Positions 8,193 to 17,780 are shown, counted from the stretch's first letter. The stretch: DNA of 64,000 nucleotides from an uncultured Oscillospiraceae bacterium (GCA_902492455.1 CABULH010000001.1:186001-250000), one strand, 5' to 3'. Notes: a model not told the origin generated them from the sequence alone. Numbers and translations: made by a program.

Positions 8193-10529
8193 ATGACAAC
8201 CGTGCGCAAAAAGGCGCTGTCCCTGCTGCTGGGCGTGCTGCTTCTCTGCTCCATGTTTCTGGCCTCCTCCAGCTCCGGCTTGGCGGAAGCGGATCCGGAA
8301 ACAGGGGAGGAGATGGTGCTCCGAGAGGGGGCGCCCCAGACGGACGACGCGGATGAACCGGATGATTCGGACGGGTCTACGCAGGCAAAGCCGGAGAAAG
8401 AGGGAGTAGGCGAGACAGCGGCCGGGATCATTCCCTCCGACTGGCAGGCAGCGGCGCAGGATGGCGGGCTGAAGCTGTATGTGGACAAAAAAACCGGCCA
8501 ATTTGCCGTGGAGAACGCCGCCGGCCGCATTTGGTGGAGTGTTCCTTATGATGCAGGAGAGGACCCCCAGGCCAAAGGTAAGAACAAGATGAATCAGCAG
8601 TCGCTGATGATTATCAAGTACGGCAATCCCGATACCAATACCTTGGATACGGTGAGCAGTCAGGCGGGTTCGGTGCAGAAAAAGGGGATGTCCATTCAAA
8701 ATATCGATAAAGGAGTACGGATTACCTACGATTTTACCGGTCCTCAAATCCGGATTCCCCTGGAGATCGCGCTGAAGGAGGGCCACGTATCGGTAACAGT
8801 TGTTACAGAGGATATTGAGGAATATGGGGAGGATTATCTGTACGAAATTCAGCTGCTGCCCAGTATGGGGGCTGGTTCCACGGCGGACGAGGGCTGGCTG
8901 TTTGTTCCGGACGGCAGCGGCGCCCTGATCCGATTCAATAATGGACGGCAGAATCTGAGCAGCTACAGCGCCATGGTTTACGGCAAGGATCCCAACGCCT
9001 CCATCATCCGAAAAATCGAGGTGACGGAAAGCGTCCGTCTGCCGGTTTTCGGTGTGAAAAACGGGGAAGGCGCCATGTTGGGCGTCATAGCGGAAAACGA
9101 TGGACTGGCTTATCTGGAAGCATCGGTATCCGGCAAAAACAGCAGTTACAACACGGTGTACAGCCGCTTTGCCCTGCGGAAAACCGACACCTATGTCATG
9201 GGACAAAGCACCGGCAACAGCCGGACGGTGACGCTGTATTCCACCGCTCCCCTGCCCACAGCGCCCATTCAGGTAGATTACTATTTTCTGGAGGGGGAGG
9301 AAGCCGATCTACCCGGCATGGCCGCAGTATACCGGGAGGTGCTGAAGGCCGGCGGCATGAAGGATTTTGCAGGCGACTACCATACCCCCCCTGTATACAT
9401 CGACGTGCTGGGAGGCGTGTACAAGGAAAAGCCAGTGCTGGGGATTCCCTCTATGTCCGTGCTGCCGGTGACCACCTTTGAGGACTGCGCGGAGATGCTG
9501 GCGGAGCTGAAGAAAAAGGGCATGGAACAATTGGTGGTCCGCTATCAGAACTGGAGCAGCGATCTTCTTCGGGGCAAGGTTTCGGACAGCGCCACACCGG
9601 ACGGGAAGCTGGGCGGCCGGAGCGGCTTGAAAAAACTGCTGGCAGATCAGAGCATCCAGGTTTATCTGGACGGAGATTTTACCTATGTGAGCAAATGGCA
9701 GCTGGGTTATGGGAAAAGCGGTTATGCGGCCAAAAGCATCAGCAATATTCCCACCACGCTGTACGAGCATGATATCGCTACCTATTTTTCTGATGACCGC
9801 TTCCCTCAGAAATGGCTGCTCTCTCCCTTCAAGCTCAACAAAGTGGGGGAAAAGTATCTCGCTTCCTATGCCAAGCTGAACAATCCCTATCTCAGCACTG
9901 GTCAGACAGCGGCGCTGCTGTACGCGGATTACGGCTATCGGGAGTATAACCGCAGCGACAGCAAAGACGCGGTGACGGCGCTGTACGACCGGTTCGTTGA
10001 AGAGGGATTACGGCTGATGGTTTCCGGCGGCAACAGCTATGCCGCCGTTTATGCGGAGCATATTCTGGACGCACCGGTGGCCTCCAGCCGATACGATATT
10101 CTGGACGAAAGCGTTCCCTTTTATCAGATGGTGTTCCACGGCAGCAAGCTGCTGGGGTCCGAGGCCATCAATAACGCCGCCAATCCGCAAACCGCTCTGC
10201 TGCGGGCGGTACAGGGCGGCTCCCTGCTCCACTATACCTTCATTGATCCGGACGGCAAGGAGAGCCTACTGAACACGGTTTATGACAATCTGTTCTGTGC
10301 GGATTATACGCTGTATGCGAATCAGGCGGCGGAACAGTATCAGGCGCTGAAGCCGCTGTACAGCCGGATCATCGGGCAGACCATCACCGGTTACCGGCAG
10401 CTGGCGGACGGCGTAACCCTCACCGTGTATGCGGACGGCACCGAGGTGGCGGTGAATTTCACCGAAGAACCCTTTGTCTATCGGGACGAGGAAGTGGGCG
10501 CCAGCGGCTATCGCTACTGGCTGAGCTGA
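8193..10529 (+). CDS. Secreted DUF5696-like protein
   Basis: 778 residues with an N-terminal signal peptide (about 1-31, 'ALSLLLGVLLLCSMF'), an acidic low-complexity stretch (about 32-75), then a long globular region beginning 'LYVDKKTGQFAVEN' that I recognise as the DUF5696-type protein often seen beside Firmicutes CUT1 importers. The middle has an alternating beta-sheet region (about 100-370). The second half looks barrel-like ('EQLVVRYQNWSSD', 'LRLMVSGGNSYAAVYAEHIL'), so a glycosidase-related fold is possible. I cannot assign catalytic residues. It lies between the NHL/Yip1 protein and the second permease pair and is probably co-transcribed. Function unknown; a periplasm-equivalent glycan-processing role is inferred from position. 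Confidence 0.8.
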   Translation: MTTVRKKALSLLLGVLLLCSMFLASSSSGLAEADPETGEEMVLREGAPQTDDADEPDDSDGSTQAKPEKEGVGETAAGIIPSDWQAAAQDGGLKLYVDKKTGQFAVENAAGRIWWSVPYDAGEDPQAKGKNKMNQQSLMIIKYGNPDTNTLDTVSSQAGSVQKKGMSIQNIDKGVRITYDFTGPQIRIPLEIALKEGHVSVTVVTEDIEEYGEDYLYEIQLLPSMGAGSTADEGWLFVPDGSGALIRFNNGRQNLSSYSAMVYGKDPNASIIRKIEVTESVRLPVFGVKNGEGAMLGVIAENDGLAYLEASVSGKNSSYNTVYSRFALRKTDTYVMGQSTGNSRTVTLYSTAPLPTAPIQVDYYFLEGEEADLPGMAAVYREVLKAGGMKDFAGDYHTPPVYIDVLGGVYKEKPVLGIPSMSVLPVTTFEDCAEMLAELKKKGMEQLVVRYQNWSSDLLRGKVSDSATPDGKLGGRSGLKKLLADQSIQVYLDGDFTYVSKWQLGYGKSGYAAKSISNIPTTLYEHDIATYFSDDRFPQKWLLSPFKLNKVGEKYLASYAKLNNPYLSTGQTAALLYADYGYREYNRSDSKDAVTALYDRFVEEGLRLMVSGGNSYAAVYAEHILDAPVASSRYDILDESVPFYQMVFHGSKLLGSEAINNAANPQTALLRAVQGGSLLHYTFIDPDGKESLLNTVYDNLFCADYTLYANQAAEQYQALKPLYSRIIGQTITGYRQLADGVTLTVYADGTEVAVNFTEEPFVYRDEEVGASGYRYWLS

Positions 10530-10554
10530 GCGGGAGAAAGGAGAGTTCCTGTAA

Positions 10555-11433
10555 ATGAAACTGCCGTACGAAAGACGAAAGGCGTTGGTTGGGTTTGGAT
10601 TTACCGTGCCTTTTGTGATCGGGTTCCTAGCCCTTTACTTCTGGCCGTTGATCCAATCCTTTTATTACTCTCTCAACGATCTCACCATCACCACCTCCGG
10701 CTTCACCTCTTTCTTCATCGGTCTGGACAACTATCAGAAGGCGCTGTTCTCCGACGCGGAATTTGTCCGTATCTTCGTTTCCACCTTTAAGGATCTGGCT
10801 TATCAGGTGCCCACCATACTGGTGTTCAGCCTGATGATGGCGTTGGTGCTCAACCAGAAATTCCATGGCCGTCTAATTGTGAGAGCCGTGTTCTTTCTGC
10901 CGGTGATCATCGCCAGCGGTGTGGTAATTGAGATTCTCAACGGCGATGTGATGTCCCAGCTGCTGATGTCGGGGGAGAAGTCCTCTTCCATGTTCCAGGT
11001 CAACGCTTTGACCGACATGATGCGCAACATGGGGTTGGGAGAATCGGTGGTGGAACTGATTACCACCACCACCAACAGTATCTTTGAGCTGTCCTGGCGT
11101 TCTGGCGTACAGATCCTGCTCTTTATCGCCGCCCTGCAGACGGTGCCGGAGCAGCTGTACGAAGCGGCGGACATGGACGGCTGTACCGCCTGGGAACGGT
11201 TTTGGAAGATCACCTTTCCGCTGCTGACCCCCATGCTGATGGTGAATCTGGTATACACCATCGTGGATCACTTCACCTCTTATTCCAATGAAACCATGCG
11301 CTTGATTCTGCGTTATGGTTCGGAGCTGAAGTTTTCTTACAGCGCCACGCTGGCATGGATGTACTTTGTAGTGATCGTCGTGATTCTGGCAATCGTGTAT
11401 GCATTTGTCAACAAGCGTGTGTCTTATATCTGA
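10555..11433 (+). CDS. Sugar ABC transporter permease (second importer), first subunit
   Basis: A 292-residue permease starting seven bases after an AAAGGAG SD. It has hydrophobic segments from 'LVGFGFTVPFVIGFLALYF' to 'MYFVVIVVILAIVYAF' and an EAA loop 'YEAADMDGCTAWERFWKIT'. This is UgpA/MalF-like, CUT1 type. It is the first gene of a second permease pair in the same locus and 26 bp after the DUF5696 gene. Together with the next gene and the lipoprotein at 12552 it would form an importer distinct from the one at 1165-5913. Confidence 0.92.
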   Translation: MKLPYERRKALVGFGFTVPFVIGFLALYFWPLIQSFYYSLNDLTITTSGFTSFFIGLDNYQKALFSDAEFVRIFVSTFKDLAYQVPTILVFSLMMALVLNQKFHGRLIVRAVFFLPVIIASGVVIEILNGDVMSQLLMSGEKSSSMFQVNALTDMMRNMGLGESVVELITTTTNSIFELSWRSGVQILLFIAALQTVPEQLYEAADMDGCTAWERFWKITFPLLTPMLMVNLVYTIVDHFTSYSNETMRLILRYGSELKFSYSATLAWMYFVVIVVILAIVYAFVNKRVSYI

Positions 11434-11449
11434 CGGGAGGTGATCGGCG

Positions 11450-12490
11450 TTGCCGCAACCGCATTTTATCGCCAGTTTGCAAAATCGCTATGAAGCCGCC
11501 AGCGCTGCCGCTGAAGCGATGCTGGAGCGCAACCAGACCAAGCTGAAAAAGGGAGAGCGTCGGCTGGGCCGCGTCCTCTGGTGGTGTCTGTGCGCGTTCC
11601 TGCTGTTCGGCCTGAGCTTCGTTATCCTGTACCCGCTGATCTATATGCTGAGCATGGCCTTCCGGGTGCCCGCCGACATCGGCGACCCCGCGGTTATCTG
11701 GATTCCGAAAAACTTCACCATGGAGAATATCCAGGACGCCTTCCGCTTCATGGACTATGGAAATTCCCTAAAGAATTCGGTGCTGCTGGGGGTGGTATCC
11801 TCCCTGCTGCAGATTATCTCCTGTGCTCTGGTGGGGTACGGCCTGGCACGCTTCCATTTTAAAGGCCGGGGCTTGATTTTCGGCTTGGTGATCTTCACCA
11901 TCATCGTGCCCCCCACCGTGACCTACACCCCTACTTACATGATGTATAAGCACTTTACCTTTGCAGGCGTCACCAATCTAATCCAGCTGATAACCGGACA
12001 GGATTTCGCGGTGAATCTCATCGACACTCCCTGGGTGCTGTATCTGCCGGCGGCGCTGGGCGTGGGGATCAAATCCGGGCTTTTCATCTACATCTTCCGG
12101 CAGTTTTACATCAATCTTCCCCGGGAGCTGGAGGATGCGGCATATATCGACGGCTGCGGCCATGTAAAGACTTTTCTGCGCATCATCATCCCCAACGCGG
12201 GGGTGGCCTTTCTGACGGTGTTCCTCTTTTCCCTAGTGTTTTACTGGAACGATTATTACAACGTGTCCATGTATTTCACCAACACCAAAACCGTCTCCAC
12301 CGCGCTGGCAAATCTGGGCTCCGCTTTTTCCATTGACAGCGCCTATGAGGCCATCCGCGCCAATCCCTATTTGAAGGCAACCCGTATGCAGGCCGGCTGT
12401 TTATTAGCCATTACGCCGCTTTTGGTGATTTATCTGTTCCTCCAGCGGTATTTTGTCACTGGCTTGGAGCGCAGCGGTCTGGTAGGCTGA
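11450..12490 (+). CDS. Sugar ABC transporter permease (second importer), second subunit
   Basis: A TTG start at 11450 follows a near-perfect GGGAGGTGATC SD. At 346 residues it is longer than usual (about 280-300). The extra about 60 N-terminal residues are hydrophilic and helical ('YEAASAAAEAMLERNQTK'), preceding the first membrane segment 'LWWCLCAFLLFGLSFVILY'. The EAA loop is visible as 'LEDAAYIDGCGHVKTFLRI'. MalG/UgpE-like CUT1 permease, partner of the protein at 10555. The 16 bp spacing to the previous gene supports translational coupling. Confidence 0.91.
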   Translation: MPQPHFIASLQNRYEAASAAAEAMLERNQTKLKKGERRLGRVLWWCLCAFLLFGLSFVILYPLIYMLSMAFRVPADIGDPAVIWIPKNFTMENIQDAFRFMDYGNSLKNSVLLGVVSSLLQIISCALVGYGLARFHFKGRGLIFGLVIFTIIVPPTVTYTPTYMMYKHFTFAGVTNLIQLITGQDFAVNLIDTPWVLYLPAALGVGIKSGLFIYIFRQFYINLPRELEDAAYIDGCGHVKTFLRIIIPNAGVAFLTVFLFSLVFYWNDYYNVSMYFTNTKTVSTALANLGSAFSIDSAYEAIRANPYLKATRMQAGCLLAITPLLVIYLFLQRYFVTGLERSGLVG

Positions 12491-12551
12491 TGTCAAAATG
12501 GCTCTAGATGCCTTGAGCATTTTATTATCTTGAAGAGAAAGAAGGATCCGA

Positions 12552-14408
12552 ATGAAGAAGCGATTTCTCCCTTTGGCGGTACTGGTTTTATTCGTGGTTT
12601 CTCTCTGTGCGGGATGTAAACCCGGCGACGGTTCGTCCTCTGGCGGCGGGACCAAGCTGCCCACCGGAAGCAAGGTCACCGGCGATCTGGCTTTTCCGGA
12701 GCTGAACAAGCTGACCGGCAGTACCTTCACCATCCTGGGCACCGATATCACGGTTTCCGACGAGGATAAGGAGCTGCTGAAAAACGAGTACGGCCTGGAG
12801 CCAAAAGTGATTAATGTAGCCTATGATGAGGTCTTTAAACGGGCGGCCACCCTGGTGCTCACCGACGATTCCCCGGATATGATCCGGGTCAGCCGCGGCG
12901 GTCATAGCTACATCAGCAATAACATCGCCCAGCCCATCGATGAATACATAGATTTTACCCATCCCTTCTATAAGGATCTGCTGGACGCTTATGACGAGAC
13001 CAAGTGGGGGGAGAAGGAGCATTATTTCCTCATCCGCGGTCTGCAGATGCTCAGCGGCATGATCTATAACTCCAAAATGTTTGAAGACGCGGGCTTGGAA
13101 AATCCCTGGGAGCAATATCAGAACGGCACCTGGGATTGGAACGCCTTCCGGGAGGCGGCTAATGAACTGGCTGACGACACCGACGGCGACGGCCAGACGG
13201 ACGTATACGGCTTCGGCTTCTACCGTCCCCAGATTTTCGGCTACACTACCGGCAAACCCTTCGGTATGCTGAACACCGACACCATGACCGTTACCAATAA
13301 TCTGCGGGATGCGGATATCGCCCGGGCGATGAACCTGATCTATGACATGACCTATGTGGACAAAAGCGGTCTGAACAATGTGGGTCAGGTGGTGGATACC
13401 TTCGGCCAGGGCAAGCTGGGCATGCTGATCTTCGACATCAACGTCATCGGTTTGCCGGAAATCCAGAAGGTTGTGGATAAGGGTGAAGCCGGCCTGGCTC
13501 CCCTGCCCCGGGACCCCAACCTGGATACCCATTATTCCTACAGCGTTATCGTACGGGACATCATTCCCAAGGGCGCCAAGAATCCTCAGGGTGCTATCGC
13601 TTACAATGCTGTGGAAAGGTACAACGCTCTCAATAATGAAAATTCCACCAAAGCGGTTGAAAAGCGCAAAACCGAGCAGCACTTCACCGACGAGCTGGAG
13701 GCTCAGTTCCAGGAACTGCACACCATTGAGGGCAGCAAGGTACAGCCCCTCTACGACGATATGGAACTGATCGGCTACAACGCCACCTGGGACTGCATCT
13801 ACAGCGGCCTGGCCTGGGCCACAGCCATTGAAAACCGTTCGGCCGAAGCGGACGCCTATATAGCCGAGCTGCTGGAGGTCAAGGAAGTGGACCTGCCGTC
13901 CGGCCCCAAGAATCTGGAGCTGTTTGAGAAATACACGGTGGGCGAAAACGAGCCGATTCCCTCCACCAAGCTCTATTCTATCACCGGCGGCAATCCTAAT
14001 TTTGAAATCTATCTGGATAAAGAGAACGCCCACGAGGGCAACTATGCCGGTAAAATCTACTACAGCTTCGATCCGGCGGAAGGCGATTGGGGCGGCTTTA
14101 CCAAGAACCTCAACATCACCTGGAACACCAACAACACCATGACCTTCTGGGCCAAGGGCGACGGCAAACCGCAGACGATCATCATTCAGTTTGTCGCCAA
14201 CGGCGTGCCATGGGAGTACACCATGGATATCGACGGCGCCGAAGGCAAGGTATATGAGATTCCCTTCACCGATTTCAAGGTGGTTGACTGGTGGGAGGAT
14301 CAGAGTGTGACGCTGGATCTGACCCTGATCGACAACATCAGCTTCAGCTTCAAGGGCGAAGGCGACCGGTTTATCTATCTGGATGATATCCGCGTAATCC
14401 GCAAATAA
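12552..14408 (+). CDS. Lipoprotein solute-binding protein with C-terminal carbohydrate-binding-like module
   Basis: A 618-residue binding protein of the second importer. The N-terminus is a lipoprotein signal peptide with Cys22 as the likely lipidation site ('SLCAGC', an unusual Cys at -3 but Ala-Gly before the Cys). Residues about 45-460 form the bilobal sugar-binding domain, with 'FTILGTDITVSDEDK' and 'IAFNA'-type hinge features. Residues about 470-618 form a beta-sandwich reminiscent of CBM11/CIA30 modules ('NYAGKIYYSF', 'FWAKGDGKPQTIIIQF', 'FIYLDDIRV'). The same module type recurs in the surface proteins at 17781 and 18676, suggesting they bind the same glycan. An 11-bp hairpin follows the stop codon. 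Confidence 0.9.
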   Translation: MKKRFLPLAVLVLFVVSLCAGCKPGDGSSSGGGTKLPTGSKVTGDLAFPELNKLTGSTFTILGTDITVSDEDKELLKNEYGLEPKVINVAYDEVFKRAATLVLTDDSPDMIRVSRGGHSYISNNIAQPIDEYIDFTHPFYKDLLDAYDETKWGEKEHYFLIRGLQMLSGMIYNSKMFEDAGLENPWEQYQNGTWDWNAFREAANELADDTDGDGQTDVYGFGFYRPQIFGYTTGKPFGMLNTDTMTVTNNLRDADIARAMNLIYDMTYVDKSGLNNVGQVVDTFGQGKLGMLIFDINVIGLPEIQKVVDKGEAGLAPLPRDPNLDTHYSYSVIVRDIIPKGAKNPQGAIAYNAVERYNALNNENSTKAVEKRKTEQHFTDELEAQFQELHTIEGSKVQPLYDDMELIGYNATWDCIYSGLAWATAIENRSAEADAYIAELLEVKEVDLPSGPKNLELFEKYTVGENEPIPSTKLYSITGGNPNFEIYLDKENAHEGNYAGKIYYSFDPAEGDWGGFTKNLNITWNTNNTMTFWAKGDGKPQTIIIQFVANGVPWEYTMDIDGAEGKVYEIPFTDFKVVDWWEDQSVTLDLTLIDNISFSFKGEGDRFIYLDDIRVIRK

Positions 14409-14418
14409 ATGTCCGCCG

Positions 14419-14444
14419 TTGCCGGGGGCTGCGGCCCCCGGCAA
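14419..14444 (+). other. Strong GC-rich hairpin after the binding-protein gene
   Basis: An 11-bp perfect inverted repeat (TTGCCGGGGGC / GCCCCCGGCAA) with a TGCG loop begins ten bases after the stop of the solute-binding protein gene. No T-run follows, so it does not look like a simple terminator. Hairpins in this place after binding-protein genes often stabilise the upstream mRNA segment and lower downstream expression; that role is inferred. A second short CCTCC/GGAGG pairing follows near 14474. Confidence 0.6.
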
Positions 14445-14525
14445 GCAGACGAAACCATCAACAACGGTCCTTCCTCCCCGCCGGAGGGGACTCCAATACA
14501 GGGAAAAACGAAAGGGACTACAGCC

Positions 14526-15776
14526 ATGGTACACAACAACTATCCCATCGGGTTCTGGAATATCCTGCACGCCACCCAGCTGGGGCCGGAGGCGGTGCAG
14601 GACTGGGTGGATTTCGGCACGACGCTTACCACCAGCGGCACCTATTATCCCGGGCAGGATAAGGAAAAATTTATTCGGATTCTGGATGCCTGTCAGGAAA
14701 AGGGAATCCAAGTGCTGGTGGAGGATGCCCGGGCCAGCTATCACAATGTGGACAACGGCCATTATGAGGAGGACGCCCGGCAGGTGATCGCGGATTTCGC
14801 CTGGCATCCGGCGGTTTATGGCTTCCATCTGGGCGATGAACCGGATGGGCATCAGACGGAACAGGCCGTTCGGGCGGTACAGGTTTATAAAGAGCTGTGT
14901 CCGGAAAAACAGCAGTACCTGAATCTGCTGCCCTGGTACAGCGATCAGTACGGCGGTGTGGAGGCCCGGGTGGCCATCCAGACGGATTACAAGCAGTATC
15001 TGCTGGATTTTGTACGCCGCTCCGGCATCGGCATCTTGAGCTATGACTGCTATTTTCAGCTGGAAGAGCTCCATGGCCAGCTTACTGACCGGGCGCTGGA
15101 AACCTATTTCCGCAACCTGCGCATCTTTCAAGAGGTAGCGGCGGAAACAGGGATCGAGCTATGGTACACCACCCTGGCGGTGGGGCACATGATGTACCGC
15201 TGTCCCACTGAAGACGACATTCGCTGGGAGATCAACACCGCGGTGGCTCACGGCGTGCAGGCGCTGTTCTATTGGTTTTTGTATTCCGGCTTTTACAACG
15301 CCAACTATCGGGTGGCGCCTATCAACGAACTGTTTGAGCGCACGGAGACCTTCAACTGGGTATCCACCGAGAACCGGCTGTTTCAGGACGTTTTCGGCAA
15401 GCTGTTCACCGAGCTCAAGCTGGAACAGGCCTATCACGTGGGCACCGCCTACGGCGGCTTCCCGCTGCTGGAGGAATCCCGGGATCCTTATGTGAAGAAG
15501 GCATATGCTGCCAACGGTGTGCCCTTGATTGTCTCCCGATTCCGCCGGGAAGCCGATCCGGATCATCTCTATTACGCGGTGGTCTGCAACAGCCAGCGGG
15601 AACCCGCTTCGGTTTATGTAGAGTTCCATGAACCTGCGGAGATATTTGAAGTGCGCAGCACCGGCGGCAAAGTGACGCTGTCTCCCCGTGGGCTGAAAGA
15701 GTCCATCCAATATTGGTATGCACCCGGCCAAATGTGGGTGATAGCGGTAAAGACAAAGACAGGGAGCGAGGGGTAA
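14526..15776 (+). CDS. TIM-barrel glycosidase-like protein
   Basis: 416 residues from the ATG at 14526, behind a GAAAGGGA site. The open frame reaches back to 14409, but that part contains the hairpin and is not protein-like. No signal peptide, so cytoplasmic. 'GFHLGDEPDG' carries a DEP motif like the acid/base strand of clan GH-A glycosidases, followed by 'LNLLPWYSDQYGG', 'GILSYDCYF' and 'HGVQALFYWFLYSG'. The C-terminal about 80 residues are a beta-domain. It is a paralogue of the truncated gene at the window start. Its stop is three bases before the next gene, so the two are coupled. Substrate unknown. Confidence 0.78.
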   Translation: MVHNNYPIGFWNILHATQLGPEAVQDWVDFGTTLTTSGTYYPGQDKEKFIRILDACQEKGIQVLVEDARASYHNVDNGHYEEDARQVIADFAWHPAVYGFHLGDEPDGHQTEQAVRAVQVYKELCPEKQQYLNLLPWYSDQYGGVEARVAIQTDYKQYLLDFVRRSGIGILSYDCYFQLEELHGQLTDRALETYFRNLRIFQEVAAETGIELWYTTLAVGHMMYRCPTEDDIRWEINTAVAHGVQALFYWFLYSGFYNANYRVAPINELFERTETFNWVSTENRLFQDVFGKLFTELKLEQAYHVGTAYGGFPLLEESRDPYVKKAYAANGVPLIVSRFRREADPDHLYYAVVCNSQREPASVYVEFHEPAEIFEVRSTGGKVTLSPRGLKESIQYWYAPGQMWVIAVKTKTGSEG

Positions 15777-15779
15777 CCA

Positions 15780-17744
15780 ATGATCATGCTGGACTACGCG
15801 GCCTACCGCCGCAAACTGCGGGGTTGTTTTGTGGGCAAGGCCATCGGCGGCACGCTGGGGATGCCGATGGAGGGCTATTTGGGGACAAAGGAAGTTACCT
15901 ATTATGATCCCGTGCCCACCGGCATGGTGGCCAACGACGATCTGGATCTGCAGGTTGTCTGGCTGGAGGTGATCCGCCGCTGCGGCCTGCCGGTAAACCG
16001 GCGGGATCTGGCGGACGGCTGGCTGGAACATATGCGGGCGCTGCCGGATGAATACGGCGTGGCGGTTAAAAATCTGGAGACCGGCCTTTATCCGCCGATG
16101 AGCGGTTATTACGACAACAAGTTTTATGCGGGCATGGGAGCGGCCATCCGCACCGAGCTCTGGGCTGCTCTGGCGCCGGGAGATCCTGATCTGGCGGTAC
16201 GCCTGGCCCGGGAGGATGCCTGTGTGGACCACTGCGCCGACGGGGTGGAAGCCAGTACCTTCCTGGCGGCGGTGGAAAGCGCCGCTTATGTGGAGAGCGA
16301 TCGGCAGCGGCTGATCCACACCGGTCTTTCTTATCTGGATCCGCAGGGCCGGATGTATCACGCCTTTACCGATACCATTCGCTGGTGGGAGGAATACCGA
16401 GATCCGCTGGCGGTTCGGGAAAAAATCCTCACCACCTATTTCCGGCAGAACTGGACGGATGTGGCCATCAATTTGTCCTTTATCCTGCTTTCCTGGATGG
16501 CGGGTGAGGGCGATTTCGGAAAATCCATTTGCACCGCCGCCGGACTTGGCTACGATGCGGACTGCACTGCGGCCACATTGGGCGCTATCCTGGGAACAAT
16601 CAATCCCGACGGCTTTGAGGAGCGCTGGACCCGCCCGCTGGGCGATGATCTGGTTCTGTCCGCCTGTATCAGCAATATGCATGAGGTGGCTACCATCACG
16701 GCTTTGTGTGATCAGGTGGCGGATCTCTGTCAGCAGGTGCTGGAGTATTACGGCTCCAATTCTCAGTTCACCGCGCCCCCCGCCTTGCAGACATGCTGGG
16801 CGGCTCCCTGGGCGCCGGATAACCGGCTGGTGGGACTGCGGGAAAGGTACCGGGAAACGGAGAGCCTTATCAGTGTCCGGCCTTTCACCATTCGGCTGAT
16901 TTATCCCGAACGGGTTGCCCTGGCGCCGGGAGAAGCGGCGGATTTCACCGCGCTGATTTCCAATCCCTTAGGGGGTGAAAGCCGGGGAACCCTGCAGCTG
17001 CATGTCCCCGACGGGTGGGCGGTAGAGCCGCAGAATTTTGAACTGGAGCTGGAAAAAGGCCGGGAACAGACGATTTCCTTCTCGATAAAGGCTCCCGATG
17101 ACGCGCGGCGCCGTATTCCCCGCAATCCCCTGGATTTCCGGATCGTTTGCGGCGACTGCCGATTTGAGGCCAGCGCGGGGCTGGTACAGACCATCGATTT
17201 TCTGCGGGTCGCCTGCGACTATGACGGGGAGGAATGCCCGCCGGACGCGCTGTTCCGGAATGCGGTGAAGGTTTCCGCGGCGGCTCATTTCCAACCGGTT
17301 CCGGAGGGAAGGCATCTGTACATGGCCGAACTGCGGGCGCCGGCGCTGTACCCGGAAACGATTCTGGTGGCCCAGGGAACCCGTCCGCTGAAGGTCTGGC
17401 TGGACGGCAGACTGATTCTGGATCACGACGGCTGCGAATATGTTCCGGCTTTCCATCGCAGCGATTATGTGGCTGTACTGCCTTTGAACGGCAGCTGGCA
17501 GCGGCTGGTGATCCAAACGGGTGAGGAAGGCCGAAAGGGTGAAAAGGAGGATGTAAACCGTTCTCCCGGCGCGGCTCGGGTACCCATTCCTGGCAATCCC
17601 TCCATGTTTGAGATCCGGAAAAAGTACGACGCGGAGAAGCTGTATCAGGGAGAACCGGGGGAGATATTCATCGGCTTTGCTTCTCTCACCGGCACCCATT
17701 GGCTGTCCGAACTGGAATGGAAGATCCCGCAGTTACAGGCGTAA
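15780..17744 (+). CDS. ADP-ribosylglycohydrolase-family protein with C-terminal beta domains
   Basis: Residues about 5-350 match the ADP-ribosylglycohydrolase (DraG/ARH) all-helical fold: 'KLRGCFVGKAIGGTLGMPME' at the start, an acidic metal-binding stretch 'ANDDLDLQVVW' where DraG has TDDT, and 'LGYDADCTAATLGAILGT' corresponding to the family's GGDTD-type motif. The remaining about 300 residues are beta-rich: an NPCBM/FN3-like stretch with 'LAPGEAADFTALISNP' and a lectin-like tail. DraG length is about 300, so 654 is a fusion. No signal peptide. Set inside a sugar operon, it may cleave an N- or O-glycosidic bond in the imported glycan or a sugar nucleotide rather than deribosylate proteins. 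That is inference. Confidence 0.82.
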   Translation: MIMLDYAAYRRKLRGCFVGKAIGGTLGMPMEGYLGTKEVTYYDPVPTGMVANDDLDLQVVWLEVIRRCGLPVNRRDLADGWLEHMRALPDEYGVAVKNLETGLYPPMSGYYDNKFYAGMGAAIRTELWAALAPGDPDLAVRLAREDACVDHCADGVEASTFLAAVESAAYVESDRQRLIHTGLSYLDPQGRMYHAFTDTIRWWEEYRDPLAVREKILTTYFRQNWTDVAINLSFILLSWMAGEGDFGKSICTAAGLGYDADCTAATLGAILGTINPDGFEERWTRPLGDDLVLSACISNMHEVATITALCDQVADLCQQVLEYYGSNSQFTAPPALQTCWAAPWAPDNRLVGLRERYRETESLISVRPFTIRLIYPERVALAPGEAADFTALISNPLGGESRGTLQLHVPDGWAVEPQNFELELEKGREQTISFSIKAPDDARRRIPRNPLDFRIVCGDCRFEASAGLVQTIDFLRVACDYDGEECPPDALFRNAVKVSAAAHFQPVPEGRHLYMAELRAPALYPETILVAQGTRPLKVWLDGRLILDHDGCEYVPAFHRSDYVAVLPLNGSWQRLVIQTGEEGRKGEKEDVNRSPGAARVPIPGNPSMFEIRKKYDAEKLYQGEPGEIFIGFASLTGTHWLSELEWKIPQLQA

Positions 17745-17780
17745 GGCAATTCCAAATTCATATAGAAGGGAAGCAATCAA

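Noticed and set aside
12588..15131. 847-codon minus-strand open frame
   Set aside because: Shadow of the binding protein and glycosidase-like genes; crosses their boundary and has no domain.
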